Origin: Batkoa obscura
Taxonomy: Eukaryota; Entomophthoromycota; Entomophthoromycetes; Entomophthorales; Batkoaceae
Assembly (NCBI GenBank): GCA_030770535.1
Contig: JASVEC010000013.1
Location: forward strand, 124,001 to 188,000
DNA length: 64,000 nt
Direction of reading: 5' to 3'
Both the position numbers and the translations under genes were made by a program. This document shows positions 31,101-41,153 of this stretch, in pieces (the stretch's first letter is position 1; every line of letters starts with the position of its first letter). The notes under the pieces are model-generated. The model was not told where the DNA came from. It did no database searches and saw only the letters and a program-made list of their open reading frames with translations.

Positions 31101-32792
31101 GAGACGTTTAGTGAGTCTAAAAATAAAACAAAGGAAAGTGGAGAAGATGGAAGCACCAAAAGATTAGAAAAAGGTGAAAGTAAGCCTGAACCTATTTTAT
31201 TAAACGAAGATGACACAAAGTCTGATGAACTAATTAATGAGCTAAGTATCAATGATACTAAGAAAAATGCCCCCATAAATAAAGTAGATGATAAGAAGAC
31301 AGATACGGATAGCTCAGAATTGAAAGTAGAAAATGAAGTTAAATCAATTGATGAGTTACAAGGTCAAAATAAAATAAAAAAAGAGTTAAGTTCCGTCGAT
31401 CCAAATGAAAAGACAGCTACTAGAAAGAACACTGATCAAAATAAAGCAACTGAAACTAAGGATGATAATGAATCTAAAGAAGTTGACCAAGACAATAGTA
31501 TTAGGTATGACGAAAAGGAAGAAAAGGATTTAACAGCTAAAAATGAACAATATAGTTTCAAAGCCTTAAACGAAGATAATCCATTATCAACCGAAATAAA
31601 TCAAAAATTAAGCTCAACCAGCAATGATCTAAAACAAGATGCCCCTAAAGTTATAGAACAAACTGATAAAATAAAATATGAAAATGATGATAAAGAAGGA
31701 TCTATTACGCCAACTGAAGCTACTAGTAAAATAAACCAAGGAGAAGCTATCAATAAAGAAAAGGGTAACAACGAAACTGATAATACAAAGGAGCGTAACA
31801 ATAACCAAAATGATATTGAATCAATAAAGAGTAAACTTGAAGATTTAAAACAAACAAAAAGTATATTGGAAAATTATGTTGATAAAAATGATGATGACGA
31901 AGATAAGGATAATGATTTTGAAAAGATAGAAGCTAAAGATTATAAAAGTAGCAATGAATGCTTAGATCAAGAGATACCAGTAAAGACGAAACAAAGCGAT
32001 ATAATTAGAGAACTTGGATCATCACCAAATAATACAAAATCCAATGTTGGTGATACTGCTAAAGAATTAGAAGATAGCAAGTCCAAAAACCAAGAGCCAG
32101 ATGTATCAAAAGCATCTAAAATAAAAGATATTGAAGATAAAGTAGAAGAAAAATCAGAGTCGAACTCACCTCTACAAATTATTACTTTAGATGATATTAA
32201 GGAAGATGATAAGGATAAATTAAATAATTCAAAAAATAAGCAAGATGAACAAAAGGATTCTTTAACTACTAATACAAGTGGAATATCATCTGAAGATACA
32301 AAAGTTAAAGCTCAAGCTAATTTAAATACTAAAAAGTCAGCTAAAGACGAAAATGAAGCTAAACCAGCTCAAGATGAAAACGAAGATTCACTAAATAAAG
32401 AATTAGGTATAAAAGAAGATATTGAACTTATTGTGCTCCCTCAAGGCGGCGTCAATAAAGAAGAGGCTGCCGTTGGAGAGAATGGGTGTACAGACTCACT
32501 TGATGAGGTCATTGAAGCTGAGTTAGAGGCTGAAGAAGAAGAGTATGAAATCATTGAACCTATTGAACTCACTGAGGAAGAGAATTTAGTTTTAATTGAA
32601 AAGATACAATTGCTTCTTACGGATGAGATGGAACAATTGTATGAAACAGCGTATCAAGAGGTTGTGGTTGAGGTTGAGGATAGCTTAAAAGATCAATTGA
32701 AACAAAATGTGGAAAAGATTAAACGGGAAGCTTTTAATGAAGAATATCAGAGATTGGTAAAGAGTAGAGATGAAGATATTACGCTTTGTTAG
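28146..32792 (+). CDS. Giant acidic/Lys low-complexity protein, 1548 aa, single exon
   Basis: One uninterrupted frame with no intron, in a window where most genes have several. I do not recognise it. The N-terminus is very basic (Lys/Asn-rich, first 35 residues). About 1380 residues of Glu/Asp/Lys/Ser/Asn/Thr follow with no hydrophobic core, hence disordered. Around residues 518-745 runs a degenerate repeat of about 45-50 residues, consensus near PQAT-KEDS-QN-(E/D)-SP-KD. A more varied island KTYADIAKESEQ with EEFEFIEHV lies near residues 315-345. The last 110 residues differ: EEEYEIIEPIELTEEENLVLIEKIQLL and a charged helix to the end ITLC, which looks folded and is probably the conserved part. 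No signal peptide or membrane span. A scaffold or dehydrin-like role is conjecture. Confidence 0.85.
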   Translation: MGFKNKNKGKAKKNNNKNKSKQTKPKKEDGDINEPSSNTLLTSGDQTDLNQDKNSESASDNSTPNNDSSSESKDELNQDQIGKPDDTKDESNDETKELNLEEKKDSISENLPLIRESKDELIQDQSSESGNEVEGSNKNIKDKSNQDETVKSGNEITTSDEQLKSRQEKAKDSNIESKEQIVQKEPNKSNNESEKPSQAETEEKLTYSIMENKQTLLDNTMNSNNENRGKLIKDALNESINNGNEMEKVQVVNPSSKIKNELDETISENKEPAQDKIKDSKNEDPTINEATDKNKSNNIQNDNKMGSNETKTYADIAKESEQVIKNEDSEEFEFIEHVLPSPSNGEIDENKETSKDTQVLEAKSEPETSDDNDKAKDKGSNDTTVKLELGVLDDVDESKTKALNNNNVESKADEKNEKIIEFKDKEPTNAVTKAEDEESSTNIPSSENEDQNSDSTQNTKENPLAKDIKTKGKNSTNNEEVSSTSDGPKITKSKDSSENIEGNDLIKDATSEDKDAEVGSSPINENISQTAEKEDSQKNIDEESPTKDTAIEDKDDSKAEINLSDVDVPKATHKGNSQQITNEEELAKDTDVKGKTVSEYNDISQATKKEDTIQNIEGNSPVKDVIVKGDSDIKAYVASSGGNVPQATDNEDSKQSTDESSPPKENTIESKDDTKNETAVNNNKFPEFSGKENPKQTAEEKLSNKDASPERKNDDKAESASSNDKSPQDTENTDSEPSRIEKPSANDTNVEDNTDKDKTTLDNDNSSLSSKLEKDTKDEKLTENKEGGNNGDKNSVDVLSKNDSKPVSETATDEPKDNDLKVSKEVKDLDLKSAESEKESDNKGDGSDNKVSNLDRKNDEGAIPTSELKDQVEDKANLVNEPTKTKSLEKDEVNKGLEPTKHQGHVNTQSDENKGSDSELKPLKSDLKEDNDKVGLVDELPSDSKGLKEANTESSVKKDDEEPSASKSDLDKSSLKDNSDDNKPIETFSESKNKTKESGEDGSTKRLEKGESKPEPILLNEDDTKSDELINELSINDTKKNAPINKVDDKKTDTDSSELKVENEVKSIDELQGQNKIKKELSSVDPNEKTATRKNTDQNKATETKDDNESKEVDQDNSIRYDEKEEKDLTAKNEQYSFKALNEDNPLSTEINQKLSSTSNDLKQDAPKVIEQTDKIKYENDDKEGSITPTEATSKINQGEAINKEKGNNETDNTKERNNNQNDIESIKSKLEDLKQTKSILENYVDKNDDDEDKDNDFEKIEAKDYKSSNECLDQEIPVKTKQSDIIRELGSSPNNTKSNVGDTAKELEDSKSKNQEPDVSKASKIKDIEDKVEEKSESNSPLQIITLDDIKEDDKDKLNNSKNKQDEQKDSLTTNTSGISSEDTKVKAQANLNTKKSAKDENEAKPAQDENEDSLNKELGIKEDIELIVLPQGGVNKEEAAVGENGCTDSLDEVIEAELEAEEEEYEIIEPIELTEEENLVLIEKIQLLLTDEMEQLYETAYQEVVVEVEDSLKDQLKQNVEKIKREAFNEEYQRLVKSRDEDITLC

Positions 32793-33200
32793 AGTTATGT
32801 TCGCTAGGGATGGTGGTTACTATATAAGGCTGTTGCTTAGTTTAAATATTTTTAATATCTTGTTTAAATAAAAATTTATACTACTTTAAAGGATTTTTGT
32901 TTTTTAATTTTAACTACTGCTCTTTTTTGTTGAAGTTTAAAAGATGTTAAAACTATAAAAATGGATATAGATTCTAAATTTATCATAACAAAATTAACAA
33001 TTTAAAATAAAATAGAAATAATTCTTTTTTTATAGTTTAATATTAAAGTGCAAGACTACATGACTTGATCAAGGATAAAAAAGCCATACTTGTAGTATAC
33101 GGAATCTATAGTTGCTTAGCTGATAAAATAAGGACCTAGACGGAAATAAGAAGGTTTGAAAAATTTATGAAAAAATTACAAAGTTGAACTCGAATCCAGT
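32793..33200. other. Convergent intergenic spacer
   Basis: About 0.4 kb between the 3' ends of the giant gene and NOP56. No further feature recognised. Confidence 0.6.
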
Positions 33201-34789
33201 TTACTCTGATTTATTCTTCTTGCTCTTCTTCTTCTTGTCCTTTTTACTCTTACCTTCGGTATCCTCTAATTCACGCTTATTGCTCTCTTCTTTCTTTTCT
33301 TTCTTTTCTTTTTTATCCTTCTTTTCCTTCTTTTCTTTCTTCTCTTCTACTGGAGCTTGAGCTTTTTCTTTACCATTTACTTCAGTATCTTCTTCAGGAC
33401 CTTCTTCATTCATCCACTCTTCAAGGGCTCCCTTCATTGTTTCGGTATTCTTCAATGGTGTGGCACCAGCTTCATAAAACTCCAATCTGTTTTCAACTTG
33501 TTTCTTAAGAGCCTCACCAAACTTACTGGTTGGTTTATCAATGAAACAATCAATACGGGAAGCCATTGAGCATTTATTGGCAAGGAAACGAGAAATTCTT
33601 CCCTTGTTTTTGGTACCAGCACGTCCAATGAAAGAAGAGTGATAGATAAGTCCATATTTTGGTGTGTTACCTTTGGTTTTTAAAGCACGGAAAAGAGCTT
33701 TTTCAGCACCAAGAATTTGTACGGTGGAAGCTGGGTATTTGGATAAATTGGTCAAGGAACCAGCATGGGAAATAAGACGTGCACCAACTACTTCACCAAT
33801 CAAAGCTGCAAGATTAGGAGCTACGTGGTTCATCTTACTGATAAGGTATTCATGAAGGTTTTTACGGTACTTAATGATATTGACTACTCGAACTGCGAAA
33901 CTTTCAATATTTGCAAGATCAAATTCACCAATATCAGTTCCCATAGAAGAGCGCGCAGCGTCAAGAATTTGACGAGAAACGCTCTCATCATCAGTAATTT
34001 CAGTTAAACCTTCTAAATCTTCTTCAGTAAGACGACCTTTGTTTTTAATGAATTTAGCTAATTGAGCATATTGTGAGTTATCTTTAACAATTTTACTCAA
34101 CTCAGGGAAATGCCAAGAGTACCATTCACGGATACGCATAGTAAAAGTGTTGACATCTTTATCTAATTGATCAAGAAGGGCAATAGATTGAATGATCATA
34201 TTGTCAGAACGATTGACATTGAACTTAACTTTAGCACGAGAGTAAGAGTGACCTAAACCAAGTTGAGCCTTTTCCATATCACTAGTCTTGAGTTGACTTA
34301 AAAGATGGTCAAGATGATAACGGACACCACGAACAATTTCAGCTACCATTTCATTGGATGCACACTCAACACCAACTGTGGCTTTGACTGAACCTGCTAA
34401 ATTTTTTTCACTTACACCAAGGGTTACTCCCTTCAACTTTTTTGGTAAATTTAATAATAAAAATTCTTTTAAAGTCTCGTTACAGATACCTAAGTTTTAA
34501 CTTAATAACTATTCATATAAATAAAAATATTCCTACCCTCGGAAACATCATTAGCGTTTTCTAAAGCTTCAACAGCGGTTTTGAATGGATTGAAAGACTT
34601 CAATTGAACAGATTTACCAAACTTGGTTAAGTCTAATACATCCTTTTGGATACCCTCCGTAGTCATTGCAATGTCTTCGGATTGCACACGTTGGAAAAGA
34701 GCATACCCTCCAGCGGTTTCGTATAAAATAAAATCAACCTTGGGAATTTAGATTTTATATAGGTTTAATAAGATAGTTTTAGTTACCAT
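33201..34789 (-). CDS. NOP56: Nucleolar protein NOP56 (box C/D snoRNP core), 3 coding exons
   Basis: Core protein of box C/D snoRNPs, which guide rRNA 2'-O-methylation and pre-rRNA processing in the nucleolus. Exons are 34789-34787, 34738-34537 and 34489-33201, giving 497 residues. The first coding exon is only the ATG: the GTAACT donor follows it directly, and reading on without splicing meets a stop. N-terminal NOP5NT domain ([28 protein letters not shown]), then [16 protein letters not shown], the coiled NOSIC region ([29 protein letters not shown]) and the RNA-binding Nop domain ([35 protein letters not shown]). The tail is the usual lysine-rich KKE/KKD stretch. The FxPFK and HFPEL forms separate it from NOP58. 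Confidence 0.96.
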
Positions 34790-35423
34790 TTGTGTTAGTG
34801 TCTATTTTCTATAATTTTAAATTAGATTTTGGGGCTAATTTGACAGTAGTCGAATACTAGAAAAAATACAAGGAATTGGAATTTTTTATTTCCTTTTTCT
34901 GGAAAGTTAGGTTTGAGCTTAAATTATGGGATTTTATAGATTTAGACGAATTAAATTAGCTCTGGTTAATTTGCTGAGAAAATTAAATGGAATAAAATAT
35001 TTTTTGGATGATGTGGGTAAACAATTTTAAATTTCAACTAAATAGGCGATATATGATAATTGTCAATATTAAACAAAAACATTACTAAAGAATAGTCGAT
35101 AAAAATCACTGATGTTTAATCCATTTTAATAGAGATTCTAAGGCTTCTTACCATTGATGTTATGATTTAAACCTAATTTTTTATACACAACATCAATATT
35201 ATCCAGTAATAATATAATTTAAATGCAGCTTTTATAGGAATAGTATTTAATTTAGGCTACCTGAGGCCGGCAAAATTTTATCTTTATTTGATAATTTTTA
35301 TTAAATTTTACATCTGACCTTTATCTAAAATAAAGCTAAACATGTACTATTAAATATACTAGGAGAAGGTATCAAAAATAAACCTGGGCAACTTGACTCA
35401 AAAATCAGCCAAAGTAATTTAAA
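34790..35423. other. NOP56 promoter and spacer
   Basis: About 0.6 kb upstream of NOP56 and downstream of the Zn2Cys6 gene. AT-rich; no other feature recognised. Confidence 0.6.
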
Positions 35424-37346
35424 CTATGGATCGCTGCCACACATTCTTTTGCCTCCTAAAAAACTCAAACTTGTATCACGATTAAAGTCTTGAAATATTG
35501 GCCACAATTTTGAAAGTTCAAAAATTTTTGTCTTACATAATTTTACAAACTTCATTCCTTCTTCACCTTTATCCAAAGTAAATGGATAGGTAGCCCACTC
35601 TAGATTAAATACATTACCAAAATGGATATGATAAAACAAATGGAAGCTTTCAGTCTTTGTATCTTTTTTTAACTTATTTTCAATCGCTGTGATAAATTTG
35701 TACAGCCTAAGCCCTAATTTTTTATAATCGGTAGCGAAGTCAAGATGCTGAATTAGTTGGTTGTCGTCTTCACTTGTTGAAAAAGTGGTTTTTAAGCCAT
35801 AAACCAAACATAATAAAGAGAATCGGAATGTATTAGCGCATAAACAGGATAACAAAAAAGGATGTTCAATAGTGTTCACGCTGCACGCCATGACTGATTC
35901 TGGAGTAAAAGAAAACATTTCGCACCTTGCTAAACCATTTAGCTTGTTTAGACTTGCATCCACTTTTGCTTTAAGTTCATTTATATTGGCATCAGGTAAC
36001 TTTAGTTGCTCTTTGATAGTTATCAATCGGAAATGTTCTTCCATCAAGTAACCAGTTATAGAAGTTATTTTATGATGGACAAGTCTGGAAAACTAAAATG
36101 AATTAGTTAAAATCGATTATTTTGATAATACTTACCAAATCATCAGGCATACCTGTGTTATTCTTTAGAGAAAAATTCAGATCTGGTAGTCCTAAAAAAA
36201 TCGATGTTGAAACCAACGATGGCCTTGAGTAATATAATGAAAGCATCCTATCTTGCGCTACACATCTAACCCATACAATATAACTTTCGAGTTGATTGGT
36301 AATAACCAGCTCATTCTGACACATATTCTCAGATAGATGTAAGCTTAGGATTTGACCAATTCTAAAAAAATTAATTTCTAAACCATTTAGTTATATTTCG
36401 CTTACCGAACACCTTCCACTAATAGCTATTAGTGTCATAAAAAGAAAAATAGAGAAAAAACTTACTATTGGTTAACGAAGACTGATACACTTCTCCATTT
36501 CCCATTTCCAAAAACATACACACTGATAACGCTTGCACTATTTCAAGGCTAGGTTCATACTTGCCTACTTTGATCATGTTTTTACACATGCTGTAATAGC
36601 TATTGTTTTTCAATGAAATATAAGGTAGCCTATTTAAACAATTATAAAGATTCAAAACAGCTGCACAGAGAGAATATTTTAGTATCATTGACTGGACTGT
36701 TTGCGACTTTAAGAGAATAGGTTCCTTTTCTGGAGCAATTAAGTATTCTGCTCGATTTTGAAATTTGAAAAAAGTTTCTACGAGCTCTAAATGGGTTTTA
36801 AACTTATAGTTATTTTAGTTGCGTTGTTATAATTAAAACCTTACCCTTCATATTATTTAAATTACACATTGATTGTGTGGTATTTGATGTTTCTATATTT
36901 CTAACGCTTACGTTATTATAATTGCAAGTTGATTCTGTAGAACTTGATGCTTTTGGAGAGCCACTATGCGACCCAACTATTTTTTCAAACGATTTAGAAG
37001 CCACATTACAATATTTATAACCTGATTGGGAATCATTTGATGCTGGAGAAGGACTATTAGTATTTGTAGTAGCAGTATCATTATGATGTGAAGGACTAAT
37101 AGCATCTATAGACATATCGCTGTTAGGTTGTAAACCAACCACTTTCTCAAATAAACTTTCAAGTCTTGCATGCTTCATCTTCAATCGATGAAAAAAATCC
37201 CTTCTATTCTTTGCTCTTGATTGAGCGTCTTCCTGAACATAGATACAGTTCACTTTTCGCTTTGAGCATATACCACAAGGATTTTCCCGATCACATCGCG
37301 TCTTACTCTTTTGACAAAATATGCATGCTCTTTTAGTACTCGCCAT
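35424..37346 (-). CDS. Zn2Cys6 fungal transcription factor, 5 exons
   Basis: A nuclear DNA-binding regulator of the fungal binuclear-cluster class. Exons are 37346-36845, 36786-36466, 36418-36406, 36361-36136 and 36092-35424, closing to 576 residues. The zinc cluster is at residues 8-34: CIFCQKSKTRC, then DRENPC and GICSKRKVNC, spacing C2-C6-C5-C2-C6-C. A short basic linker and coiled coil (HRLKMKHARLESLFEKVVGL) follow, then a Ser/Thr/Asn-rich stretch and the fungal_trans-like middle region (GKYEPSLEIVQALSVCMFLE, RIGQILSLHLSEN, RPSLVSTSIFLGLPDLN). The third exon is only 13 nt and is needed to keep frame into IGQILSL. Target pathway unknown. Confidence 0.88.
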
Positions 37347-38170
37347 TAAATGAATTTGCTTCTTTTTCTATTTTCAAAAGTCTATTGAGTTACCGTTAAC
37401 GTTGACTAAATTATTGAAATTATTGTGATTTAGTCTATGACAACTTTTTTTATGCTTGACCATTTCATCTCATATTAGAAAATTAAATTAAGTATTGGTT
37501 TTAGGATAAATGTTTATCCGTCTTCCGGCAATTTTGGTAGCCTATTATTATTTAAATTATTAAAGACTGAGAAAGCGGCTATTATTTATTTATTTGTTTA
37601 TTTATGCTCACATTCTTTTTGTTGTATTTGATTTAGTTAATTGTGCTACTTGTCATAATTATTAATAAATTAGAAGAACTTTAAGTTGACTAAATTTTTA
37701 GTATGGCTTCTGTTTTATATTTTTAAAATAAATTTTTATGAGTGTTTAAACCGAAAGCTCAATCATTTTCTATTTTTGATCTCCTATAAAAAATATAAAT
37801 TAACCACAGATGTTTCAAAAATCAAGGTTTTTTGTTTAGTTTCAAATAGGCATGTGGGAATGTTTTTTTGGTTCATTATTTTGAACATAGTGAGTAAAAA
37901 TGGACGAGCATTACGTCCTATTCGTACTGGTAATTTTAGATGTATAAAGGAATAGTACAAAATATAATTCCAACAAGTATCCTTTAAGTTTAAAAGTAAG
38001 AGCTCTATTTTTAAATAGTTCTTTTTAACTGACGCGATTATATTATCCCAGTCTTTTGAAACTCATAAAACTGCCAGCATGAATGAGATAACCTAATAAT
38101 GATGCAGAAACACCCGCTTATCGATTTCGAAAATTTAAACCTAACTCAACTAAGAAACTTTTATTGAATT
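37347..38170. other. Intergenic with MITE fragment
   Basis: Upstream region of the Zn2Cys6 gene, then AT-rich spacer. Bases 37854-37883 (GTGGGAATGTTTTTTTGG, then TTCATTATTTT) match the left 30 bp of MITE family A; the rest of the element and the matching right flank are absent, so it is a truncated copy. Confidence 0.55.
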
Positions 38171-38553
38171 TTTTAGATTTAATTTACCCAAATTATTCAC
38201 ATTCTTAGTGTGTTTCTGTCTTTCGGTGATATAGACCACTTACAAAATCCATACAGGCCTTTCCTTTTCGCCAGAATCGTCAGTCCCTTCTATCCAATCT
38301 ATGTTTATTGGGTGGCGTATTGCTTGCGAAACCAATTTTGATTGTCAAATTATGTTGGGCAAGAATCGTAAAGGTAGAGATATCCTACCTTTATGGTCAG
38401 CTACTCTTTTTCTTTAATCATTTGTACCATAAATATTGTTACTTGAGAGCTCACTCCTCAATAAAATTTAAAAAATTACTCAATAAGTTGAGAAATAAGC
38501 AAAAAGTGTTTAAAAATAATAGCCCATTGATGAATTCAAAGACAATGAAATAG
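38171..38553. pseudogene. Coding-like island, unidentified
   Basis: Base composition is less AT-rich than the flanks, and both strands have protein-like stretches, for example LQNPYRPFLFARIVSPFYPI on plus and DWIEGTDDSGEKERPVW on minus. No frame stays open with a normal start, and no family was recognised. It is best read as the remains of a gene of unknown kind. Confidence 0.35.
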
Positions 38554-39209
38554 GATGATTATTTTATTACACTTCTAAAAAAATGTAAATAAGTATAAAG
38601 CACTAATTATTTAGTTCAAAGCTGCAACTCTTTAGCTTATTAACATTATATCAAAACGACAGTCCGCTATTTTAGCATTTCGGGTTTTAGGTTTAAACAC
38701 AGAGCTTAAAGAAGCTTTTTAAGTTAAACCAATATCCTTTAGCTAATTTAAAGCTATAACAACAAAACAGACCTTTATCAAGACTATGTAATAATGGAAT
38801 GCGACCATTTTAAATGGTAATACCATACAGCTTTCCTACATGCTTCTACCCAAAAAACAAACTTACAGTTTATTAAAGCTTTCATCTTTTTCACTTTTTT
38901 AATAATTTTATTCTTGTTAAACTTGATTATATTTTTTTAAACATATCATAAAAATCTGTATTTACAATACAGGAAATAAATAGCATCAACTGGTATTGTT
39001 TACTTTAAGATGGATTACAAATACTAAATCAAATAGTATCACCAGGTTAAAGTATACATTGTCAATTTACATTACTCAGCAAACACTATATAGATTTAAA
39101 CAGACCATATTATTCTTGGTATACTAATATTATATATGACTTAATAGCATTGCTATAAGAGCTATTATTTAGCCCATTATTCCAGTATTAAATTTTTTAC
39201 TGCTTATAT
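38554..39209. other. Intergenic, AT-rich
   Basis: About 0.65 kb without a supported gene or repeat. Confidence 0.5.
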
Positions 39210-39308
39210 GGGGATGTATTTTTTTGTTTAAGAATTTTACTAACAATTCTTCCACTCAAATAGCGCTTAAAAAATGGAAAAAATAATGAAACCAAAAAAA
39301 ACATCCTC
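39210..39308 (-). mobile_element. MITE family A, copy 9
   Basis: A 99-bp reverse copy, GGGGATGTATTTTTTT to ACATCCTC. Target duplication ATAT at 39206-39209 and 39309-39312. Close to the family consensus. Confidence 0.88.
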
Positions 39309-39405
39309 ATATAACCATTTTTTTTCCAAGACATTTATTAGCTAAAAAAGGCAAATTTATTCTCAAAATTTTCAAAATCTCAAAAATAAATTTAAATTTT
39401 TTAAA

Positions 39406-39606
39406 TTAAAACACCTTTTTAACCAAATCGAACACTAAAGCTTTCGAAAAGCTCTTAGCATTGGGCTGGTTCAATGTGTTTCCGGTCCTCAATACCCCTT
39501 TTTCTTCTGTTAATATACCTCGCTTTCTTTTAAATAAACCATACCGTTCGTTAGGATGTTGAATAAAAAAACATCTTTTTAGAAGCTTTGTAGCCCACCA
39601 TTTTAT
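39406..39606 (-). pseudogene. Coding-like island, unidentified
   Basis: An open minus-strand stretch of about 66 codons without a starting Met, reading WWATKLLKRCFFIQHPNERY, then GLFKRKRGIL and TEEKGVLRTGNTLNQPNAKS. Composition is richer in G and C than the flanks and the residues look like real protein. No family recognised. It lies between two MITE copies. Probably the 3' piece of a broken gene. Confidence 0.4.
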
Positions 39607-39871
39607 TTACCTCAAACGTTATGTTCTTAAATTAAACTATGGAAACAAAAATAACACTACCATATACTTTACTAGTGGCGCATTTATTATATTAAAGTTG
39701 GTTAGTGAACACGAATCTTCTATTGAAAGCAATAGCCGCTGCTGTTTAACATCTTGATCTAATATCAATTTAAGCTAACTTCAATTCATAAATAAAGGTC
39801 CACTTTTTGTGTTTACAATCGAATTTCTAACTTATTTTAAGATACAAGTCCATTTGAAATAGCAACCATAT

Positions 39872-39970
39872 GGGAATGTATTTTTTTGTTTAAGAATTCT
39901 ACTAACAATCTTTCCGCTCAAATAATGTTTAAAAAATGGAAGAAATAATGAAGCCAAAAAAAACACCCCG
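39872..39970 (-). mobile_element. MITE family A, copy 10
   Basis: A 99-bp reverse copy, GGAATGTATTTTTTT-type left end to AACACCCCG. Target duplication ATAT at 39868-39871 and 39971-39974. Confidence 0.87.
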
Positions 39971-40208
39971 ATATAATAGACTAAAAAAGTTCTAAAAAGT
40001 CTTAAGCAATAGATATAAAAAGGTTTTAATAAGTCTTGTTAACGCAAATATATTGTTGTGGGTGAGATGAGTGTGTTTTACTGCGAAGTCTAGGTTCAAA
40101 TTAGGCTAAAAGATTAAAGTGTATAAGCGTAAGAATAATATTCATAGTAATTATCAAAATCAACTAGTATTCATAATTTATAAAATCATTAATATACTTT
40201 AATCTGAA

Positions 40209-40897
40209 TATGATTAAATTTGTCCCTTTCATCGTTATCTTAGCTTTGGTTTCTGTCTTCACTGTTCCTGTTCTAGCAAACTCTGAATCTCAAGCTAGCG
40301 GATTATCTTCCACTAGTGGCACCATCAATCGCGGCATTTCAATCGTATAACTTCTCTTTTGGTTCATCAGCTGGACTTGGTTCTAATTCAACTTATGGAT
40401 CTACCGGCGACCTTCCTTTAGGATCAAGCTCATCATTTAGTTTTAATTACAGTGTAGCTGGAAATATTACTTACCCATACAACTACGCTTCCTCGTCTGA
40501 CAGAAATTCTTTTGATGATGCCATTAATATCTCTAGACTTGTTGGTATAGGAACTAGTTTTGGAAGTGGAAGTAACTATAGTGGTCCTTCTGGTTATGGA
40601 TCCATTTCAGGCAACGTCACAGGAAATAGGGGCTTTGGTGTTTCTACTGGCTTCTAAGCTTCTCAAGATAATGACTCAAGTTCATTTAGCGCTTCTGTTT
40701 CAGAAACTAATTTCGGTCAATCCACTGGTGCATGTTCAGGCACCAATGCAGGTAATAGTGATGGTATGTTTTCTGGTGGATACTATTGGTCTTTTAATCT
40801 CGAACCATCTATCAGACAGAATATCGTTGGTTCTGGCACCAATTTCAATAATTCTGGTAATACATTCCCCATTATTACCAAAACGTTTGTTAAATAA
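40209..40897 (+). pseudogene. Secreted Ser/Gly/Asn-rich protein, broken
   Basis: The first frame encodes a signal peptide (MIKFVPFIVILALVSVFTVP, cut after VLA). From about 40277 a second frame carries a Ser/Gly/Asn-rich extracellular protein: SFGSSAGLGSNSTYGSTGD, SSSFSFNYSVAGNITYPYN, SGPSGYGSISGNVTGN. One TAA at 40655-40657 interrupts it, after which the same frame goes on (SGGYYWSFNLEPSI) to the true end VK at 40897. So the gene shows one frameshift and one stop. It has several Asn-x-Ser/Thr sites and reads like a cell-wall or spore-coat protein. No family name can be given. Confidence 0.6.
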
Positions 40898-41153
40898 AAG
40901 TACTTTATTAAATTCATATGGTTTTCATATAAGTTAATCTTTGATACTATAAAATAGCAAAGTTGACGGGATTTAAGAGTTTGTATATAAGAATCTTTTT
41001 ATTATCAAGTAGAAATTAATGGTTACTTTTAATGGAATTCACCTACATAATTAAATCAAATGTAATAAGACTTACTAGATAAAAAATTTTTTAAAAAATG
41101 GTGAACATTCATTTATTACAAAGATTTAATTAATTTATAAAATACATACAACT

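Noticed and set aside
28812-31801. Several Ser/Leu-rich frames on the minus strand inside the giant gene
   Set aside because: They are the antisense of GAA/GAT/TCA-rich codons of the plus-strand protein and have no domains or proper starts.
33357-34007. Plus-strand frames within NOP56
   Set aside because: Shadows of the strongly conserved NOP56 coding sequence on the other strand.
37686-37955. 89-codon plus-strand frame
   Set aside because: Begins at a non-ATG codon, has no domain, and its end is the truncated MITE fragment.
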